From assembly GCF_001758225.1 (NCBI RefSeq), contig NZ_MAST01000012.1:62001-126000 (forward strand): DNA of 64,000 bases, in the 5' to 3' direction. The stretch comes from Humibacillus sp. DSM 29435 (lineage in GTDB: Bacteria > Actinomycetota > Actinomycetes > Actinomycetales > Dermatophilaceae). This document shows positions 20,179 through 27,574 of this stretch, piece by piece (position 1 is the first letter of the stretch; every line of letters begins with the position of its first letter). The notes beneath the pieces are model-generated. The model made no database searches. It had not been told where the DNA came from and was given only the letters and a program-made list of their open reading frames with translations. Made by a program: the position numbers and the translations under genes.

Positions 20179-21300
20179 TCAGCGTGCACCGTCGGGGGTG
20201 AGCGGGGCCCCGTCGACCCGGCGAGCCATCAGCACGTCGTCGCGAAACTCGTCGCCGCCGAGGCTGATGCCCTGGGCGAGGCGACCGATCTCAGACCACC
20301 CCGCGGCCTCGTAGAACACGCCGAGACCCAGTCCAGACCGGTAGTCGAGGCGCAGCAGCCGGATGCCGGGCAGCTCGCGGCGCACGACCCCCACCATGCC
20401 GGCCAGCAGGAGGCGGCCGAGGTTACGACCCTGCGCCGAGGGCTCCACCATGAGTCGCATCAGCTCGGCCAGGTGCTCCAGACCCCGTGCTCGAGGCGCC
20501 AGCCAGAAGCCGAACCCGAGCAGGGCACCGGCCGGCTCCCGCATCACGACGAGCAGGGCGCGGCCCGCCCGCACCTCCCCGAGGTGTGACTCGAGCGCCT
20601 GCGCCACCTCGCGTCGGGGGGCCGCGGGCAGAAACCCCACGGCTCCACCGGCGTCGTTGACCCGCACCCAGAGGTCGAGAAGCTCGTTCACGGGCGCCTC
20701 GGCGGCAGGAACCGCGCGCACCGAGGGCGACTCGAACGCCAGCATCGGGTCGGCGTCCGGTGGGTGTCTCGGATGCCGAAAGAGCCCGGTACTGACCAGG
20801 CCGGCGCTCAGGGCCGTTGCGGTCGACGCGGTGTTTCCCTGGTCGACACCGGCAGACACGGGCGGTTCCGGGAGCCACTCGACGGCCCACGCCACCAGCA
20901 CGCGGGCGACCTCCCGGCCGTAGCCGCGCCCGATGCGGTCGTGAGCCAGGCGGTAGTAGAGGTTGACCAGGTGGCCACCGCCGTCTTCGCGCTGCTCCCG
21001 GCGCAGACCCGCCCAGCCCACCACCGCGCCGCCGTGACGTTCGACCACGGCCGCATAGCCGAACCCGTCGTCGCGCCAGCACCTGAGGTCGGCCTCGAGC
21101 CGCTCGGTGCACACCTGGGCCGTGGGCGGCCCGAGGGGCGAGTGCGTATAGGTGCGGGGGTCGGTGTGCAGCCGCGTGTAGTCGCCGAGGTCGGTCGGGC
21201 TCGGGCGTCGCAGCACGAGGCGAGCAGTGGTGAGCCAGACGGGGTCTGCGTCGTTGACGACGCCTGCTGAACGGTGAGGGGTTTCGGGCAGGTCAGGCAT
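20179..21300 (-). CDS. Protein with two tandem GNAT acetyltransferase domains
   Basis: 373 residues. The N-terminal half (about 20-190) resembles the RimJ/RimL-type GNAT subgroup: TARLVLRRPSPTDLGDY at the start and GRGYGREVARVLVAWA as the acetyl-CoA site. The C-terminal half (about 215-365) is a second GNAT domain with QGRNLGRLLLAGMVGVV as its acetyl-CoA loop. Acceptor substrates are unknown. The ATG at 21300 has GAGGAG just upstream and overlaps the end of the glucosidase gene by eight bases, so the two are translationally coupled. Longer in-frame starts lie wholly inside that gene and are unlikely. Confidence 0.85.
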   Translation of the reverse strand: MPDLPETPHRSAGVVNDADPVWLTTARLVLRRPSPTDLGDYTRLHTDPRTYTHSPLGPPTAQVCTERLEADLRCWRDDGFGYAAVVERHGGAVVGWAGLRREQREDGGGHLVNLYYRLAHDRIGRGYGREVARVLVAWAVEWLPEPPVSAGVDQGNTASTATALSAGLVSTGLFRHPRHPPDADPMLAFESPSVRAVPAAEAPVNELLDLWVRVNDAGGAVGFLPAAPRREVAQALESHLGEVRAGRALLVVMREPAGALLGFGFWLAPRARGLEHLAELMRLMVEPSAQGRNLGRLLLAGMVGVVRRELPGIRLLRLDYRSGLGLGVFYEAAGWSEIGRLAQGISLGGDEFRDDVLMARRVDGAPLTPDGAR

Positions 21301-24004
21301 CGTTCTCCTCACGGTCGGAGGTCGTACCCGTGGTGCACACGAGGTGCGCAACGAGGGCGGTCCACCCCGTCTGGTGGCTGGCCCCGAGCCCGGCGCCCGT
21401 GTCGCCGTGGAAGTATTCGCTGAAGGTCGGGTGGTCAGACCACCGAGCACCGGTGCCGACATGACGCGGGTCGCTGGGGCGGCGGCCGTCAGGCCCGGGT
21501 CGGAAGAGCGACACCAGCCGCTCCTCGATCTCCCCGGCTGCCGCGTGCAGTCCGACCCGCGTGCCTCCGCCGGTCGGGAGCTCTACGGTCACCTGGGCAC
21601 CGGCGCCGGCGGCATACGTGTGCAGGGCGTCGACGAGCAGCACGTTGACCGGGAACCAGACCGGGCCACGCCAGTTTGAGTTGCCGCCGAACAGCCCGGA
21701 GTCAGACTCTCCGGGTGTGTACCGCAGCGACATCGACTCGCCGGCCACGTCGAAAGCCACGCCGTCGCGGTGGGCGGCCGACAGCGAGCGGATGCCGTGG
21801 GGGCTGAGAAACTCGTCCTCGTCGAGCAGCCGGCGCAGCAACAGCGCCAGCCGCTCAGGGTCGACGACCGCGAAGGTGAGCGAGTCGGCATCGTTGGGGT
21901 GGCTGTGCAGCAGGCTCGCCACCTCGTCGGGGCGGTGCCGGGCGAGCCAGCGCAGCGATGCGTCGAAGTCGGGCAGCTCCTCTCGCACCCAGGCCGGGGC
22001 GTTGGCCACGGCGAGCAGGGGCAGCAGCCCCACCATCGACCGAACACGCATCGGCTCGGTCTGCCCCAGCGGGCCGACGAGCACGTCGTAGAAGAAGCCG
22101 TCCTGGCTGTCCCAGAGTGAGACCCCTCCGCTGCCGAACGAGCCCATGGCCCGACAGATGGCGAGGAAGCGCTCGAGAAAGGTGGTGGCGAGATCGTCGT
22201 AGGCGTGGTCGTCACGGGCCACCTCTTGGGCGATCCGCATGAGCGAGAGGCACAGGAACGCCATCCACGCGGTCGCGTCGGACTGCTCCAGCCGCCAACC
22301 TGGGGGCACCTGGCGGCTGCGGTCGAACGCCCCGATGTTGTCCATCCCGAGAAAGCCGCCTTCGAAGAGGTCGGAGCCGTCGGGGTCCTTGCGGCCCACC
22401 CACCACGACACGTTGAGCAAGAGCTTGGCCAGGATCCGCTTGAGGAAGTCGTGGTCCCACGACCCGTCGCGCAGGTAGACCTGCCACGCGGCCCAGGCGT
22501 GCACGGGCGGGTTCACGTCGGAGAAGGCCCATTCGTAGGCGGGCAGCTGACCGTTGGGATGTTGGGCCCACTCACGGCAGAGCAGCAGCAGCTGGCTCTT
22601 GGCGAAGGCCGGGTCGACGTGGGCCAGTGCCACGGCGTGGAAGGCGAGGTCCCAGGTGGCGAACCACGGGTACTCCCACTCGTCGGGCATCGAGATCACG
22701 TCGGCCAGGGCCAGGTGACGCCACGCCGTGTTCCGGCCACCGGGTTCGGGGGCTCGCCGAGACGTGGGTGGCACCGGGCCGGCGGGGTCGCCAGCGAGCC
22801 ACCGGTCGACGTCGTAGCGATACAGCTGCCTGCCCCAGAGCAGCCCGGCGAAGGCGCGGCGAGCCGTGTGCCGGTCAACGTCGTCGACCGCATCCGGGAT
22901 CACGACGTCGTAGAAGCGCTCGGCCTCCTCGGCGCGATCGGCCACGATCTGGTCGACCGCCAGGAACGGCCGGTCGACGACCGGCTCAGCCGTCAGGCGC
23001 AGGCGCACGGAGACGGAGCCACCCGGGGGCACTGCTTCGAAGGTGTAGTGCAGCCCGGCCTTGGTGCCGGTCTCGTCAGCGTTCACCGCAGAACGGTCAC
23101 CGCGCACGACCGCACGGTCGACGGCTTCCTTCGGGTGGGCGGAACGGCCGGGCACCCCCCACAGTCCGTCGCTGTCGGTCTCGTTGTCGCACACCAGCAG
23201 GTCGGGCTCGCCCTCGGCGAAGAGCACGTACCGGCCCAGATGCTCGTGGTCGGCCTCGAGGGCCACCATCGACGCGTCGTCGACCTCGGGGGTGTGCAGC
23301 CGGCGCAATGAGGGCACCCGGTCGTCGTCGCCCCAGGCCCAGGTGTTGCGGAACCAGAGCTGAGGCACGATGTGCAGCGGAGCGGCATCCGGCCCCTGGT
23401 TGGTCGCGGTGACCGTGACGACGACGTCGGTCGGGCCGGCCTTGGCGTGCGTGACCACAACGTCGAAGAACCGGTCGTCGGCCAGGATGCCGGTGTCGCT
23501 CAGCTCGAACTCGTCGTCGGTGCGGCCTCGCGCGGCGTTGACCTCGCGCAGCGTCTCGTACGGGTAGGCCGCCTGGGGGTAGCGGTAGAGGGTCTGGGCG
23601 TAGGAGTGGGTGGGGGTGGCGTCGAGGTGCCACCAGTACTCCTTGACGTCCTCGCCATGGTTGCCCTGTGGGTTGGTCAGGCCGAAGAAGCGCTCCTTGA
23701 GCCGGTCGTCGTGCCCGTTCCAGAGGGCGATGCTCAGGTTGAGAAAGCCGAACCGGTCGCAGAGGCCGGCGATGCCGTCCTCACCCCAGCGGTAGGCCCG
23801 TCGGTGCGCCTGCTCGAACGGGAACGCCTCCCAGGCGTCACCGGCCGCGGAGTAGTCCTCGCGCACCGTTCCCCACTGTCGGGCCGCCAGATACGGGCCC
23901 CAGAGCCGCCACGGGTCGGAGGCGTCGGGCGACTCCGCGAGCCGGGCGTGCTCGACCGACGGGGCCGGTCGTCTCGAGGGGGTCGGCGCCCGACGCGAGG
24001 TCAT
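21293..24004 (-). CDS. GH63-like (MGH1-type) glucosidase
   Basis: 903 residues without a signal peptide, so cytoplasmic. The C-terminal two thirds form an (alpha/alpha)6 barrel like the MGH1/GH63 family: EYPWFATWDLAFHAVALAHV, FEGGFLGMDNIGAFDRS, then NSNWRGPVWFPVN and SEYFHGDTGAGLGASHQTGW near the end, matching expected catalytic acidic positions. The N-terminal part, with DATPTHSYAQTLYRYPQAAY, is a beta-rich domain. Bacterial relatives hydrolyse alpha-glucosides such as glucosylglycerate or mannosylglycerate; a compatible-solute role is plausible but unproven. Its stop overlaps the start of the tandem GNAT gene. Confidence 0.87.
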   Translation of the reverse strand: MTSRRAPTPSRRPAPSVEHARLAESPDASDPWRLWGPYLAARQWGTVREDYSAAGDAWEAFPFEQAHRRAYRWGEDGIAGLCDRFGFLNLSIALWNGHDDRLKERFFGLTNPQGNHGEDVKEYWWHLDATPTHSYAQTLYRYPQAAYPYETLREVNAARGRTDDEFELSDTGILADDRFFDVVVTHAKAGPTDVVVTVTATNQGPDAAPLHIVPQLWFRNTWAWGDDDRVPSLRRLHTPEVDDASMVALEADHEHLGRYVLFAEGEPDLLVCDNETDSDGLWGVPGRSAHPKEAVDRAVVRGDRSAVNADETGTKAGLHYTFEAVPPGGSVSVRLRLTAEPVVDRPFLAVDQIVADRAEEAERFYDVVIPDAVDDVDRHTARRAFAGLLWGRQLYRYDVDRWLAGDPAGPVPPTSRRAPEPGGRNTAWRHLALADVISMPDEWEYPWFATWDLAFHAVALAHVDPAFAKSQLLLLCREWAQHPNGQLPAYEWAFSDVNPPVHAWAAWQVYLRDGSWDHDFLKRILAKLLLNVSWWVGRKDPDGSDLFEGGFLGMDNIGAFDRSRQVPPGWRLEQSDATAWMAFLCLSLMRIAQEVARDDHAYDDLATTFLERFLAICRAMGSFGSGGVSLWDSQDGFFYDVLVGPLGQTEPMRVRSMVGLLPLLAVANAPAWVREELPDFDASLRWLARHRPDEVASLLHSHPNDADSLTFAVVDPERLALLLRRLLDEDEFLSPHGIRSLSAAHRDGVAFDVAGESMSLRYTPGESDSGLFGGNSNWRGPVWFPVNVLLVDALHTYAAGAGAQVTVELPTGGGTRVGLHAAAGEIEERLVSLFRPGPDGRRPSDPRHVGTGARWSDHPTFSEYFHGDTGAGLGASHQTGWTALVAHLVCTTGTTSDREENDA

Positions 24005-24105
24005 CTGCCCACTCTGCCCGCCGCGCCGCTTCGCTGCGAGTCGGACGCCAGGGTCGGACGGCCGGGTGAGGTGGCGATGTCAGCTGTTGCTGTCAGCTGG
24101 CGATG

Positions 24106-25599
24106 TCAGCTGGCGATGACCGTGTAGGCAGAGAGCTCGGCCTCCATGGCGGAGCTCACCTTGGCGCGCACGTGGGTGCCCTCGGCGCCGTGCCTGCTCT
24201 CGAGGATCTCGGCCTCGTCATGGAGGCGCGAGACGAGGTCGCCCCGGTCGTACGGTACGAGCACCTCGACCTCGATCTCGGGCTGGGGCAGCTCGGTGGC
24301 GATCAGCTCGCGCAACGCGTCGAGCCCCTCGCCCGTGCGGGCCGAGACGGTGATGGCGTGCTTCTCGTGACGACGCAGACGATCCAGCACCTCGGGGTCG
24401 GCGATGTCGGCCTTGTTGATCACGATGACCTCCTTGATGCGGTCACCACCCACCTGCGCGAGCACCTCGCGCACGGCCGTGATCTGCCCTTCGGGGTCGG
24501 GGTGCGACCCGTCGACCACGTGCAGCAGCAGATCGGCGTCGCCCACCTCCTCCAGCGTCGAACGGAACGCCTCGACGAGCTGGTGCGGCAGGGAGCGCAC
24601 GAAGCCGACCGTGTCGGCGAGGGTGAAGATGCGACCGTCATCGGTCTGGGACCGCCGCACGGTCGGGTCGAGCGTGGCGAAGAGCTGGTTCTCGACCAGC
24701 ACCCCGGCCCCGGTGAGCCGGTTGAGCAACGAGCTCTTGCCCGCGTTGGTGTAGCCCGCGATGGCCACGCTCGGCACCCCACCCGCTTGCCGCGAGTGGC
24801 GGCGAGTGTCGCGGCTGGTCTTCATGTCCTTGATCTCGCGTTTGAGCTTGGCGACGCGCGTGTTGATGCGGCGCCGGTCGAGCTCGATCTTGGTCTCACC
24901 CGGGCCACGCGAGCCCATGCCTTGACCACCCGCGGCCTGACCACCGGCCTGGCGCGACATGGACTCACCCCAACCACGAAGGCGGGGCAGCAGGTACTGC
25001 AACTGGGCCAGCTCGACCTGGGCCTTGCCCTCACGGCTCTTGGCGTGCTGGGCGAAGATGTCGAGGATCAGGGCGGTGCGGTCGATGACCTTGACCTTGA
25101 CGACGTCCTCCAACGACCGGCGCTGGCTCGGAGCAAGCTCGTCGTCGCAGATGACGGTGTCGGCGCCCTCGGCGATCACGATGTCACGCAGCTCGATGGC
25201 CTTGCCCTTGCCCAGATAGGTCGCGGCATCGGGCTTCTGACGGCGTTGCATGACGCCCTCGAGCACGGTCGACCCGGCGGTCTCGGCCAGGGCGGCCAGC
25301 TCGCGGAGCGAGTTCTCGGCGTCGGCGGTGGTGCCGTCGCTCCAGACGCTGGCCAGCACGACCCGCTCGAGGCGCAGCTGGCGGTACTCGACCTCGGTGA
25401 CGTCCTCGAGCTCGGTCGACAGGCCACTGACGCGGCGCAGGGCAGCACGCTCGTCGCGTTCCAGCTGGTCCCCGTCGTAGAGGGGGCGGGGTGCCCCGTC
25501 GCGATCAAGGTCACCGTCGAACGTGTCGTCGGACAGTGCGTCGGCGCGGGTGGTGAAGAGGTTGGTCTGGCCGGGTCGGCTGGTGCGGTTCGTCGTCAT
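24106..25599 (-). CDS. hflX: GTPase HflX, ribosome-splitting factor
   Basis: 497 residues. The HflX N-terminal domain includes PDAATYLGKGKAIELRD and an ARAF-like segment, followed by a linker with GSRGPGETKIELDRRRI. The G domain has the G1 loop AGYTNAGKSSLLNRL, DTVGFVRSLP (G3) and NKAD (G4). HflX rescues stalled ribosomes by splitting 70S, chiefly under heat or antibiotic stress. The ATG at 25599 has AGGGAGAAC immediately upstream; the longer frame to 25830 reads through the 70-bp palindromic element and is spurious. hflX lies close to dapF, miaA and miaB, a common actinobacterial neighbourhood. Confidence 0.94.
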   Translation of the reverse strand: MTTNRTSRPGQTNLFTTRADALSDDTFDGDLDRDGAPRPLYDGDQLERDERAALRRVSGLSTELEDVTEVEYRQLRLERVVLASVWSDGTTADAENSLRELAALAETAGSTVLEGVMQRRQKPDAATYLGKGKAIELRDIVIAEGADTVICDDELAPSQRRSLEDVVKVKVIDRTALILDIFAQHAKSREGKAQVELAQLQYLLPRLRGWGESMSRQAGGQAAGGQGMGSRGPGETKIELDRRRINTRVAKLKREIKDMKTSRDTRRHSRQAGGVPSVAIAGYTNAGKSSLLNRLTGAGVLVENQLFATLDPTVRRSQTDDGRIFTLADTVGFVRSLPHQLVEAFRSTLEEVGDADLLLHVVDGSHPDPEGQITAVREVLAQVGGDRIKEVIVINKADIADPEVLDRLRRHEKHAITVSARTGEGLDALRELIATELPQPEIEVEVLVPYDRGDLVSRLHDEAEILESRHGAEGTHVRAKVSSAMEAELSAYTVIAS

Positions 25600-25727
25600 G
25601 TTCTCCCTAGGGTCGCACCAAGTGAACGCTGTGAGCCACTCGTTTGTGCCCTGAGCCCCTCCCGACCGCTCTGTCGTGCATCCCCCCGCGGCCATCCCCG
25701 TCCCCCCTCTCAGCCCCCCACTTTCCC

Positions 25728-25797
25728 CGCGAACGACTCGTTCGAGGTCGAACACGGTGGTACACCGTCGCGTTCGACCTCGAACGAGTCGTTCGCG
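25728..25797. repeat. 70-bp palindromic element, copy 1
   Basis: Two 26-base arms (25728-25753 and 25772-25797) are exact reverse complements around an 18-base centre that itself contains ACGGTG/CACCGT. The right arm recurs base for base at 31514-31539, and the whole element has a degenerate second copy there. It lies in the divergent gap between hflX and the methyltransferase, so it is not a simple 3' terminator. Read in frame it inflates neighbouring ORFs. Confidence 0.85.
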
Positions 25798-25815
25798 CAG
25801 CAGGAGCGCGGTCGC

Positions 25816-25821
25816 TAGCGT
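25816..25821 (+). promoter_or_regulatory. -10 box TAGCGT for the methyltransferase gene
   Basis: TAGCGT ends eight bases before the ATG at 25830, consistent with a leaderless or near-leaderless transcript. The palindromic element ends 18 bases upstream of it, about where a -35 region would lie. Confidence 0.45.
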
Positions 25822-25829
25822 TGCGGGCA

Positions 25830-26438
25830 ATGAGCGAGCAGACCGACCACTACTTCTCGGCGGAGCCGGCCACCGAGGCCGAGCTGCGCCGCATCCGGGT
25901 GCGGCTCGAGGGTCGCGACCTCGAGTTGACGACCGCCCGTGGCGTCTACTCCCCCGACCGCCTCGACCCCGGTACTGCAGTGCTGCTCGCCGGTGCGCCC
26001 GATCCGAGCCCGACCGGCGACCTGCTCGACATCGGATGCGGCTGGGGCCCCATCGCGATCACGCTCGCTCTGCGCTCGCCTGAGGCGCGGGTGTGGGGTG
26101 TCGAGGTCAACCGCCGGTCGATCGAGCTGGCCCGATCGAATGCCTCCGCGCTCGCGCTCGACAACGTGACGTTCGGCGAGCCTGACGACATCGCCGACGG
26201 CCTGCGCTTCAGCACGATCTGGAGCAACCCACCGATCCACGTCGGCAAGCCGGCCCTGCACGGCATCCTCGAACGGTGGCTGCCCAGGCTCACCGACGAT
26301 GGGGTGGCTCACCTGGTGGTGCAGAAGCACCTTGGCTCCGACTCCCTGCAGAAGTGGCTCAACCAGCAGCCGTGGGGCCTGCACTGCACCCGCTTCGCCT
26401 CGGCCAAGGCGTTCCGCATCCTGGAGGTGCGCCGCTGA
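25830..26438 (+). CDS. RsmC-like class I SAM methyltransferase
   Basis: 202 residues, a compact version of the small-domain/RsmC-type methyltransferase family. SAM-binding motif I is LLDIGCGWGPIAI and the catalytic NPP motif is in IWSNPPIHVG, which marks N-methylation of a base in RNA or DNA; RsmC and RlmG relatives modify guanine in rRNA. The N-terminal HYFSAEPATEAELRRIRVRL is also typical. The substrate is inferred, most likely rRNA. The ATG at 25830 follows a -10 box by eight bases; longer in-frame starts would pass through the palindromic element. Confidence 0.87.
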   Translation: MSEQTDHYFSAEPATEAELRRIRVRLEGRDLELTTARGVYSPDRLDPGTAVLLAGAPDPSPTGDLLDIGCGWGPIAITLALRSPEARVWGVEVNRRSIELARSNASALALDNVTFGEPDDIADGLRFSTIWSNPPIHVGKPALHGILERWLPRLTDDGVAHLVVQKHLGSDSLQKWLNQQPWGLHCTRFASAKAFRILEVRR

Positions 26439-26517
26439 ACGAGGGCCCAGCCGCCGGCACCTCCTGCCCCTCCTGGACCACCGCCGCCACCTGGACCCCC
26501 ACCGTCAACAACACCTG

Positions 26518-26695
26518 CTGCGCGACGCGCGGCGCGACGCGCCAAAAGTGTTGGATCCACGACACCAACTGCGCGACGCGCCGCGCGACGCGCCAAAAGT
26601 GTTGGATCCACGACACCGACTGCGCGACGCGCGGCGCGACGCGCAAAAAGTGCGGAGCGGCGGAGTTGACGACACCGGCTGCACGACGCGCAACA
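26518..26695 (+). repeat. 51-bp tandem repeat family, locus C (three units plus a degenerate end)
   Basis: Units start at 26518, 26569 and 26620, each 51 bases apart, with CTGCGCGACGCGC, a second GCGCGACGCGC, AAAAGTGTTGGATCCACGAC and a short tail. A degenerate fourth copy begins near 26679. The array fills most of the 268-base gap between the convergent methyltransferase and dapF genes. Divergence within the array is a few bases per unit. Confidence 0.9.
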
Positions 26696-26706
26696 CGGGT
26701 GAGGTG

Positions 26707-27558
26707 TCAGAGCAAGAACTCACCGTCGGCCACGAGCTCGGCCGGGCCGGCCAGCTCGACCCGTTGGCCAGCGAGCGGCGTCACGACCAGACGACCCCCG
26801 GGAACGTCGACGACCCACGGGCTCTCGTTCTCGACCCCCGACCAGAACCGGGTGGCGAGGGCGGCCGCAGCGGCCCCGGTGCCGCACGAGCGCGTCTCGC
26901 CCACTCCGCGCTCGTGAACCCGCATCGCGATGTGACCGGGACCGACGGCGTGCACGAACTCGACGTTGGCGCCGTCGCGCGGCTCGGGGTGCACCTCGGG
27001 CGGCTCGGTCAGGTCGAGCTGTTCGAGGGTGATCCCCTCGGGCAGCATGACCACGGCATGCGGGTTGCCCAGGTCGAGTGACAACGCCGGGATCGGCTTG
27101 CCGAACCGAGCCCGCACCATCACGTCGAAGCCGTCACGCCTGGCCCCCGCCTCGTCGGTGAGACGCCACGGTCCGAGGTCGACCGCGTACCCATCGTCGG
27201 TCACGCGAACCACCTTCGCGCCGCCTCGGGTGGCGATCGCGAACTCACGGTCTGAGACCAAGCCCTCGCGGCGCAGGTAGGCGGCGAAGACGCGGGTGCC
27301 GTTGCCGCACATCTCGGCGAGCGATCCGTCGGCGTTGCGGTAGTCCATGAACCATTCAGCGCCGGGTGCGAGCGCCCGAACGGTGGCGTCGTCGGCGTTC
27401 TCGGTGCGAACGACTCGGATGACCCCGTCGGCCCCGATGCCGGCGTGCCGGTTCGTCACGCGCTGCACCTGAGCGGAAGTCAACTCGAGCGAACCGTCGG
27501 GGTCGGGCAGCAGAATGAAGTCGTTCTCGGTGCCGTGGCCCTTCGTGAAGCGCGTCAT
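26707..27558 (-). CDS. dapF: Diaminopimelate epimerase
   Basis: 283 residues, normal for DapF, which converts LL- to meso-diaminopimelate for lysine and peptidoglycan synthesis. Both catalytic cysteines are present: Cys84 in EMCGNGTRVFA and Cys225 in ETRSCGTGAAA. The N-terminus FTKGHGTENDFILLPD is typical of the actinobacterial enzyme. It begins 16 bases after the SulP stop, so it may be read from that transcript, although its own promoter cannot be ruled out. The 51-bp array C follows its stop. Confidence 0.96.
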   Translation of the reverse strand: MTRFTKGHGTENDFILLPDPDGSLELTSAQVQRVTNRHAGIGADGVIRVVRTENADDATVRALAPGAEWFMDYRNADGSLAEMCGNGTRVFAAYLRREGLVSDREFAIATRGGAKVVRVTDDGYAVDLGPWRLTDEAGARRDGFDVMVRARFGKPIPALSLDLGNPHAVVMLPEGITLEQLDLTEPPEVHPEPRDGANVEFVHAVGPGHIAMRVHERGVGETRSCGTGAAAAALATRFWSGVENESPWVVDVPGGRLVVTPLAGQRVELAGPAELVADGEFLL

Positions 27559-27574
27559 GGTCAGTCATTCTGCG

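Noticed and set aside
25728-25797. Ends of an insertion sequence
   Set aside because: No transposase frame or target duplication was found between or beside the two palindromic elements.
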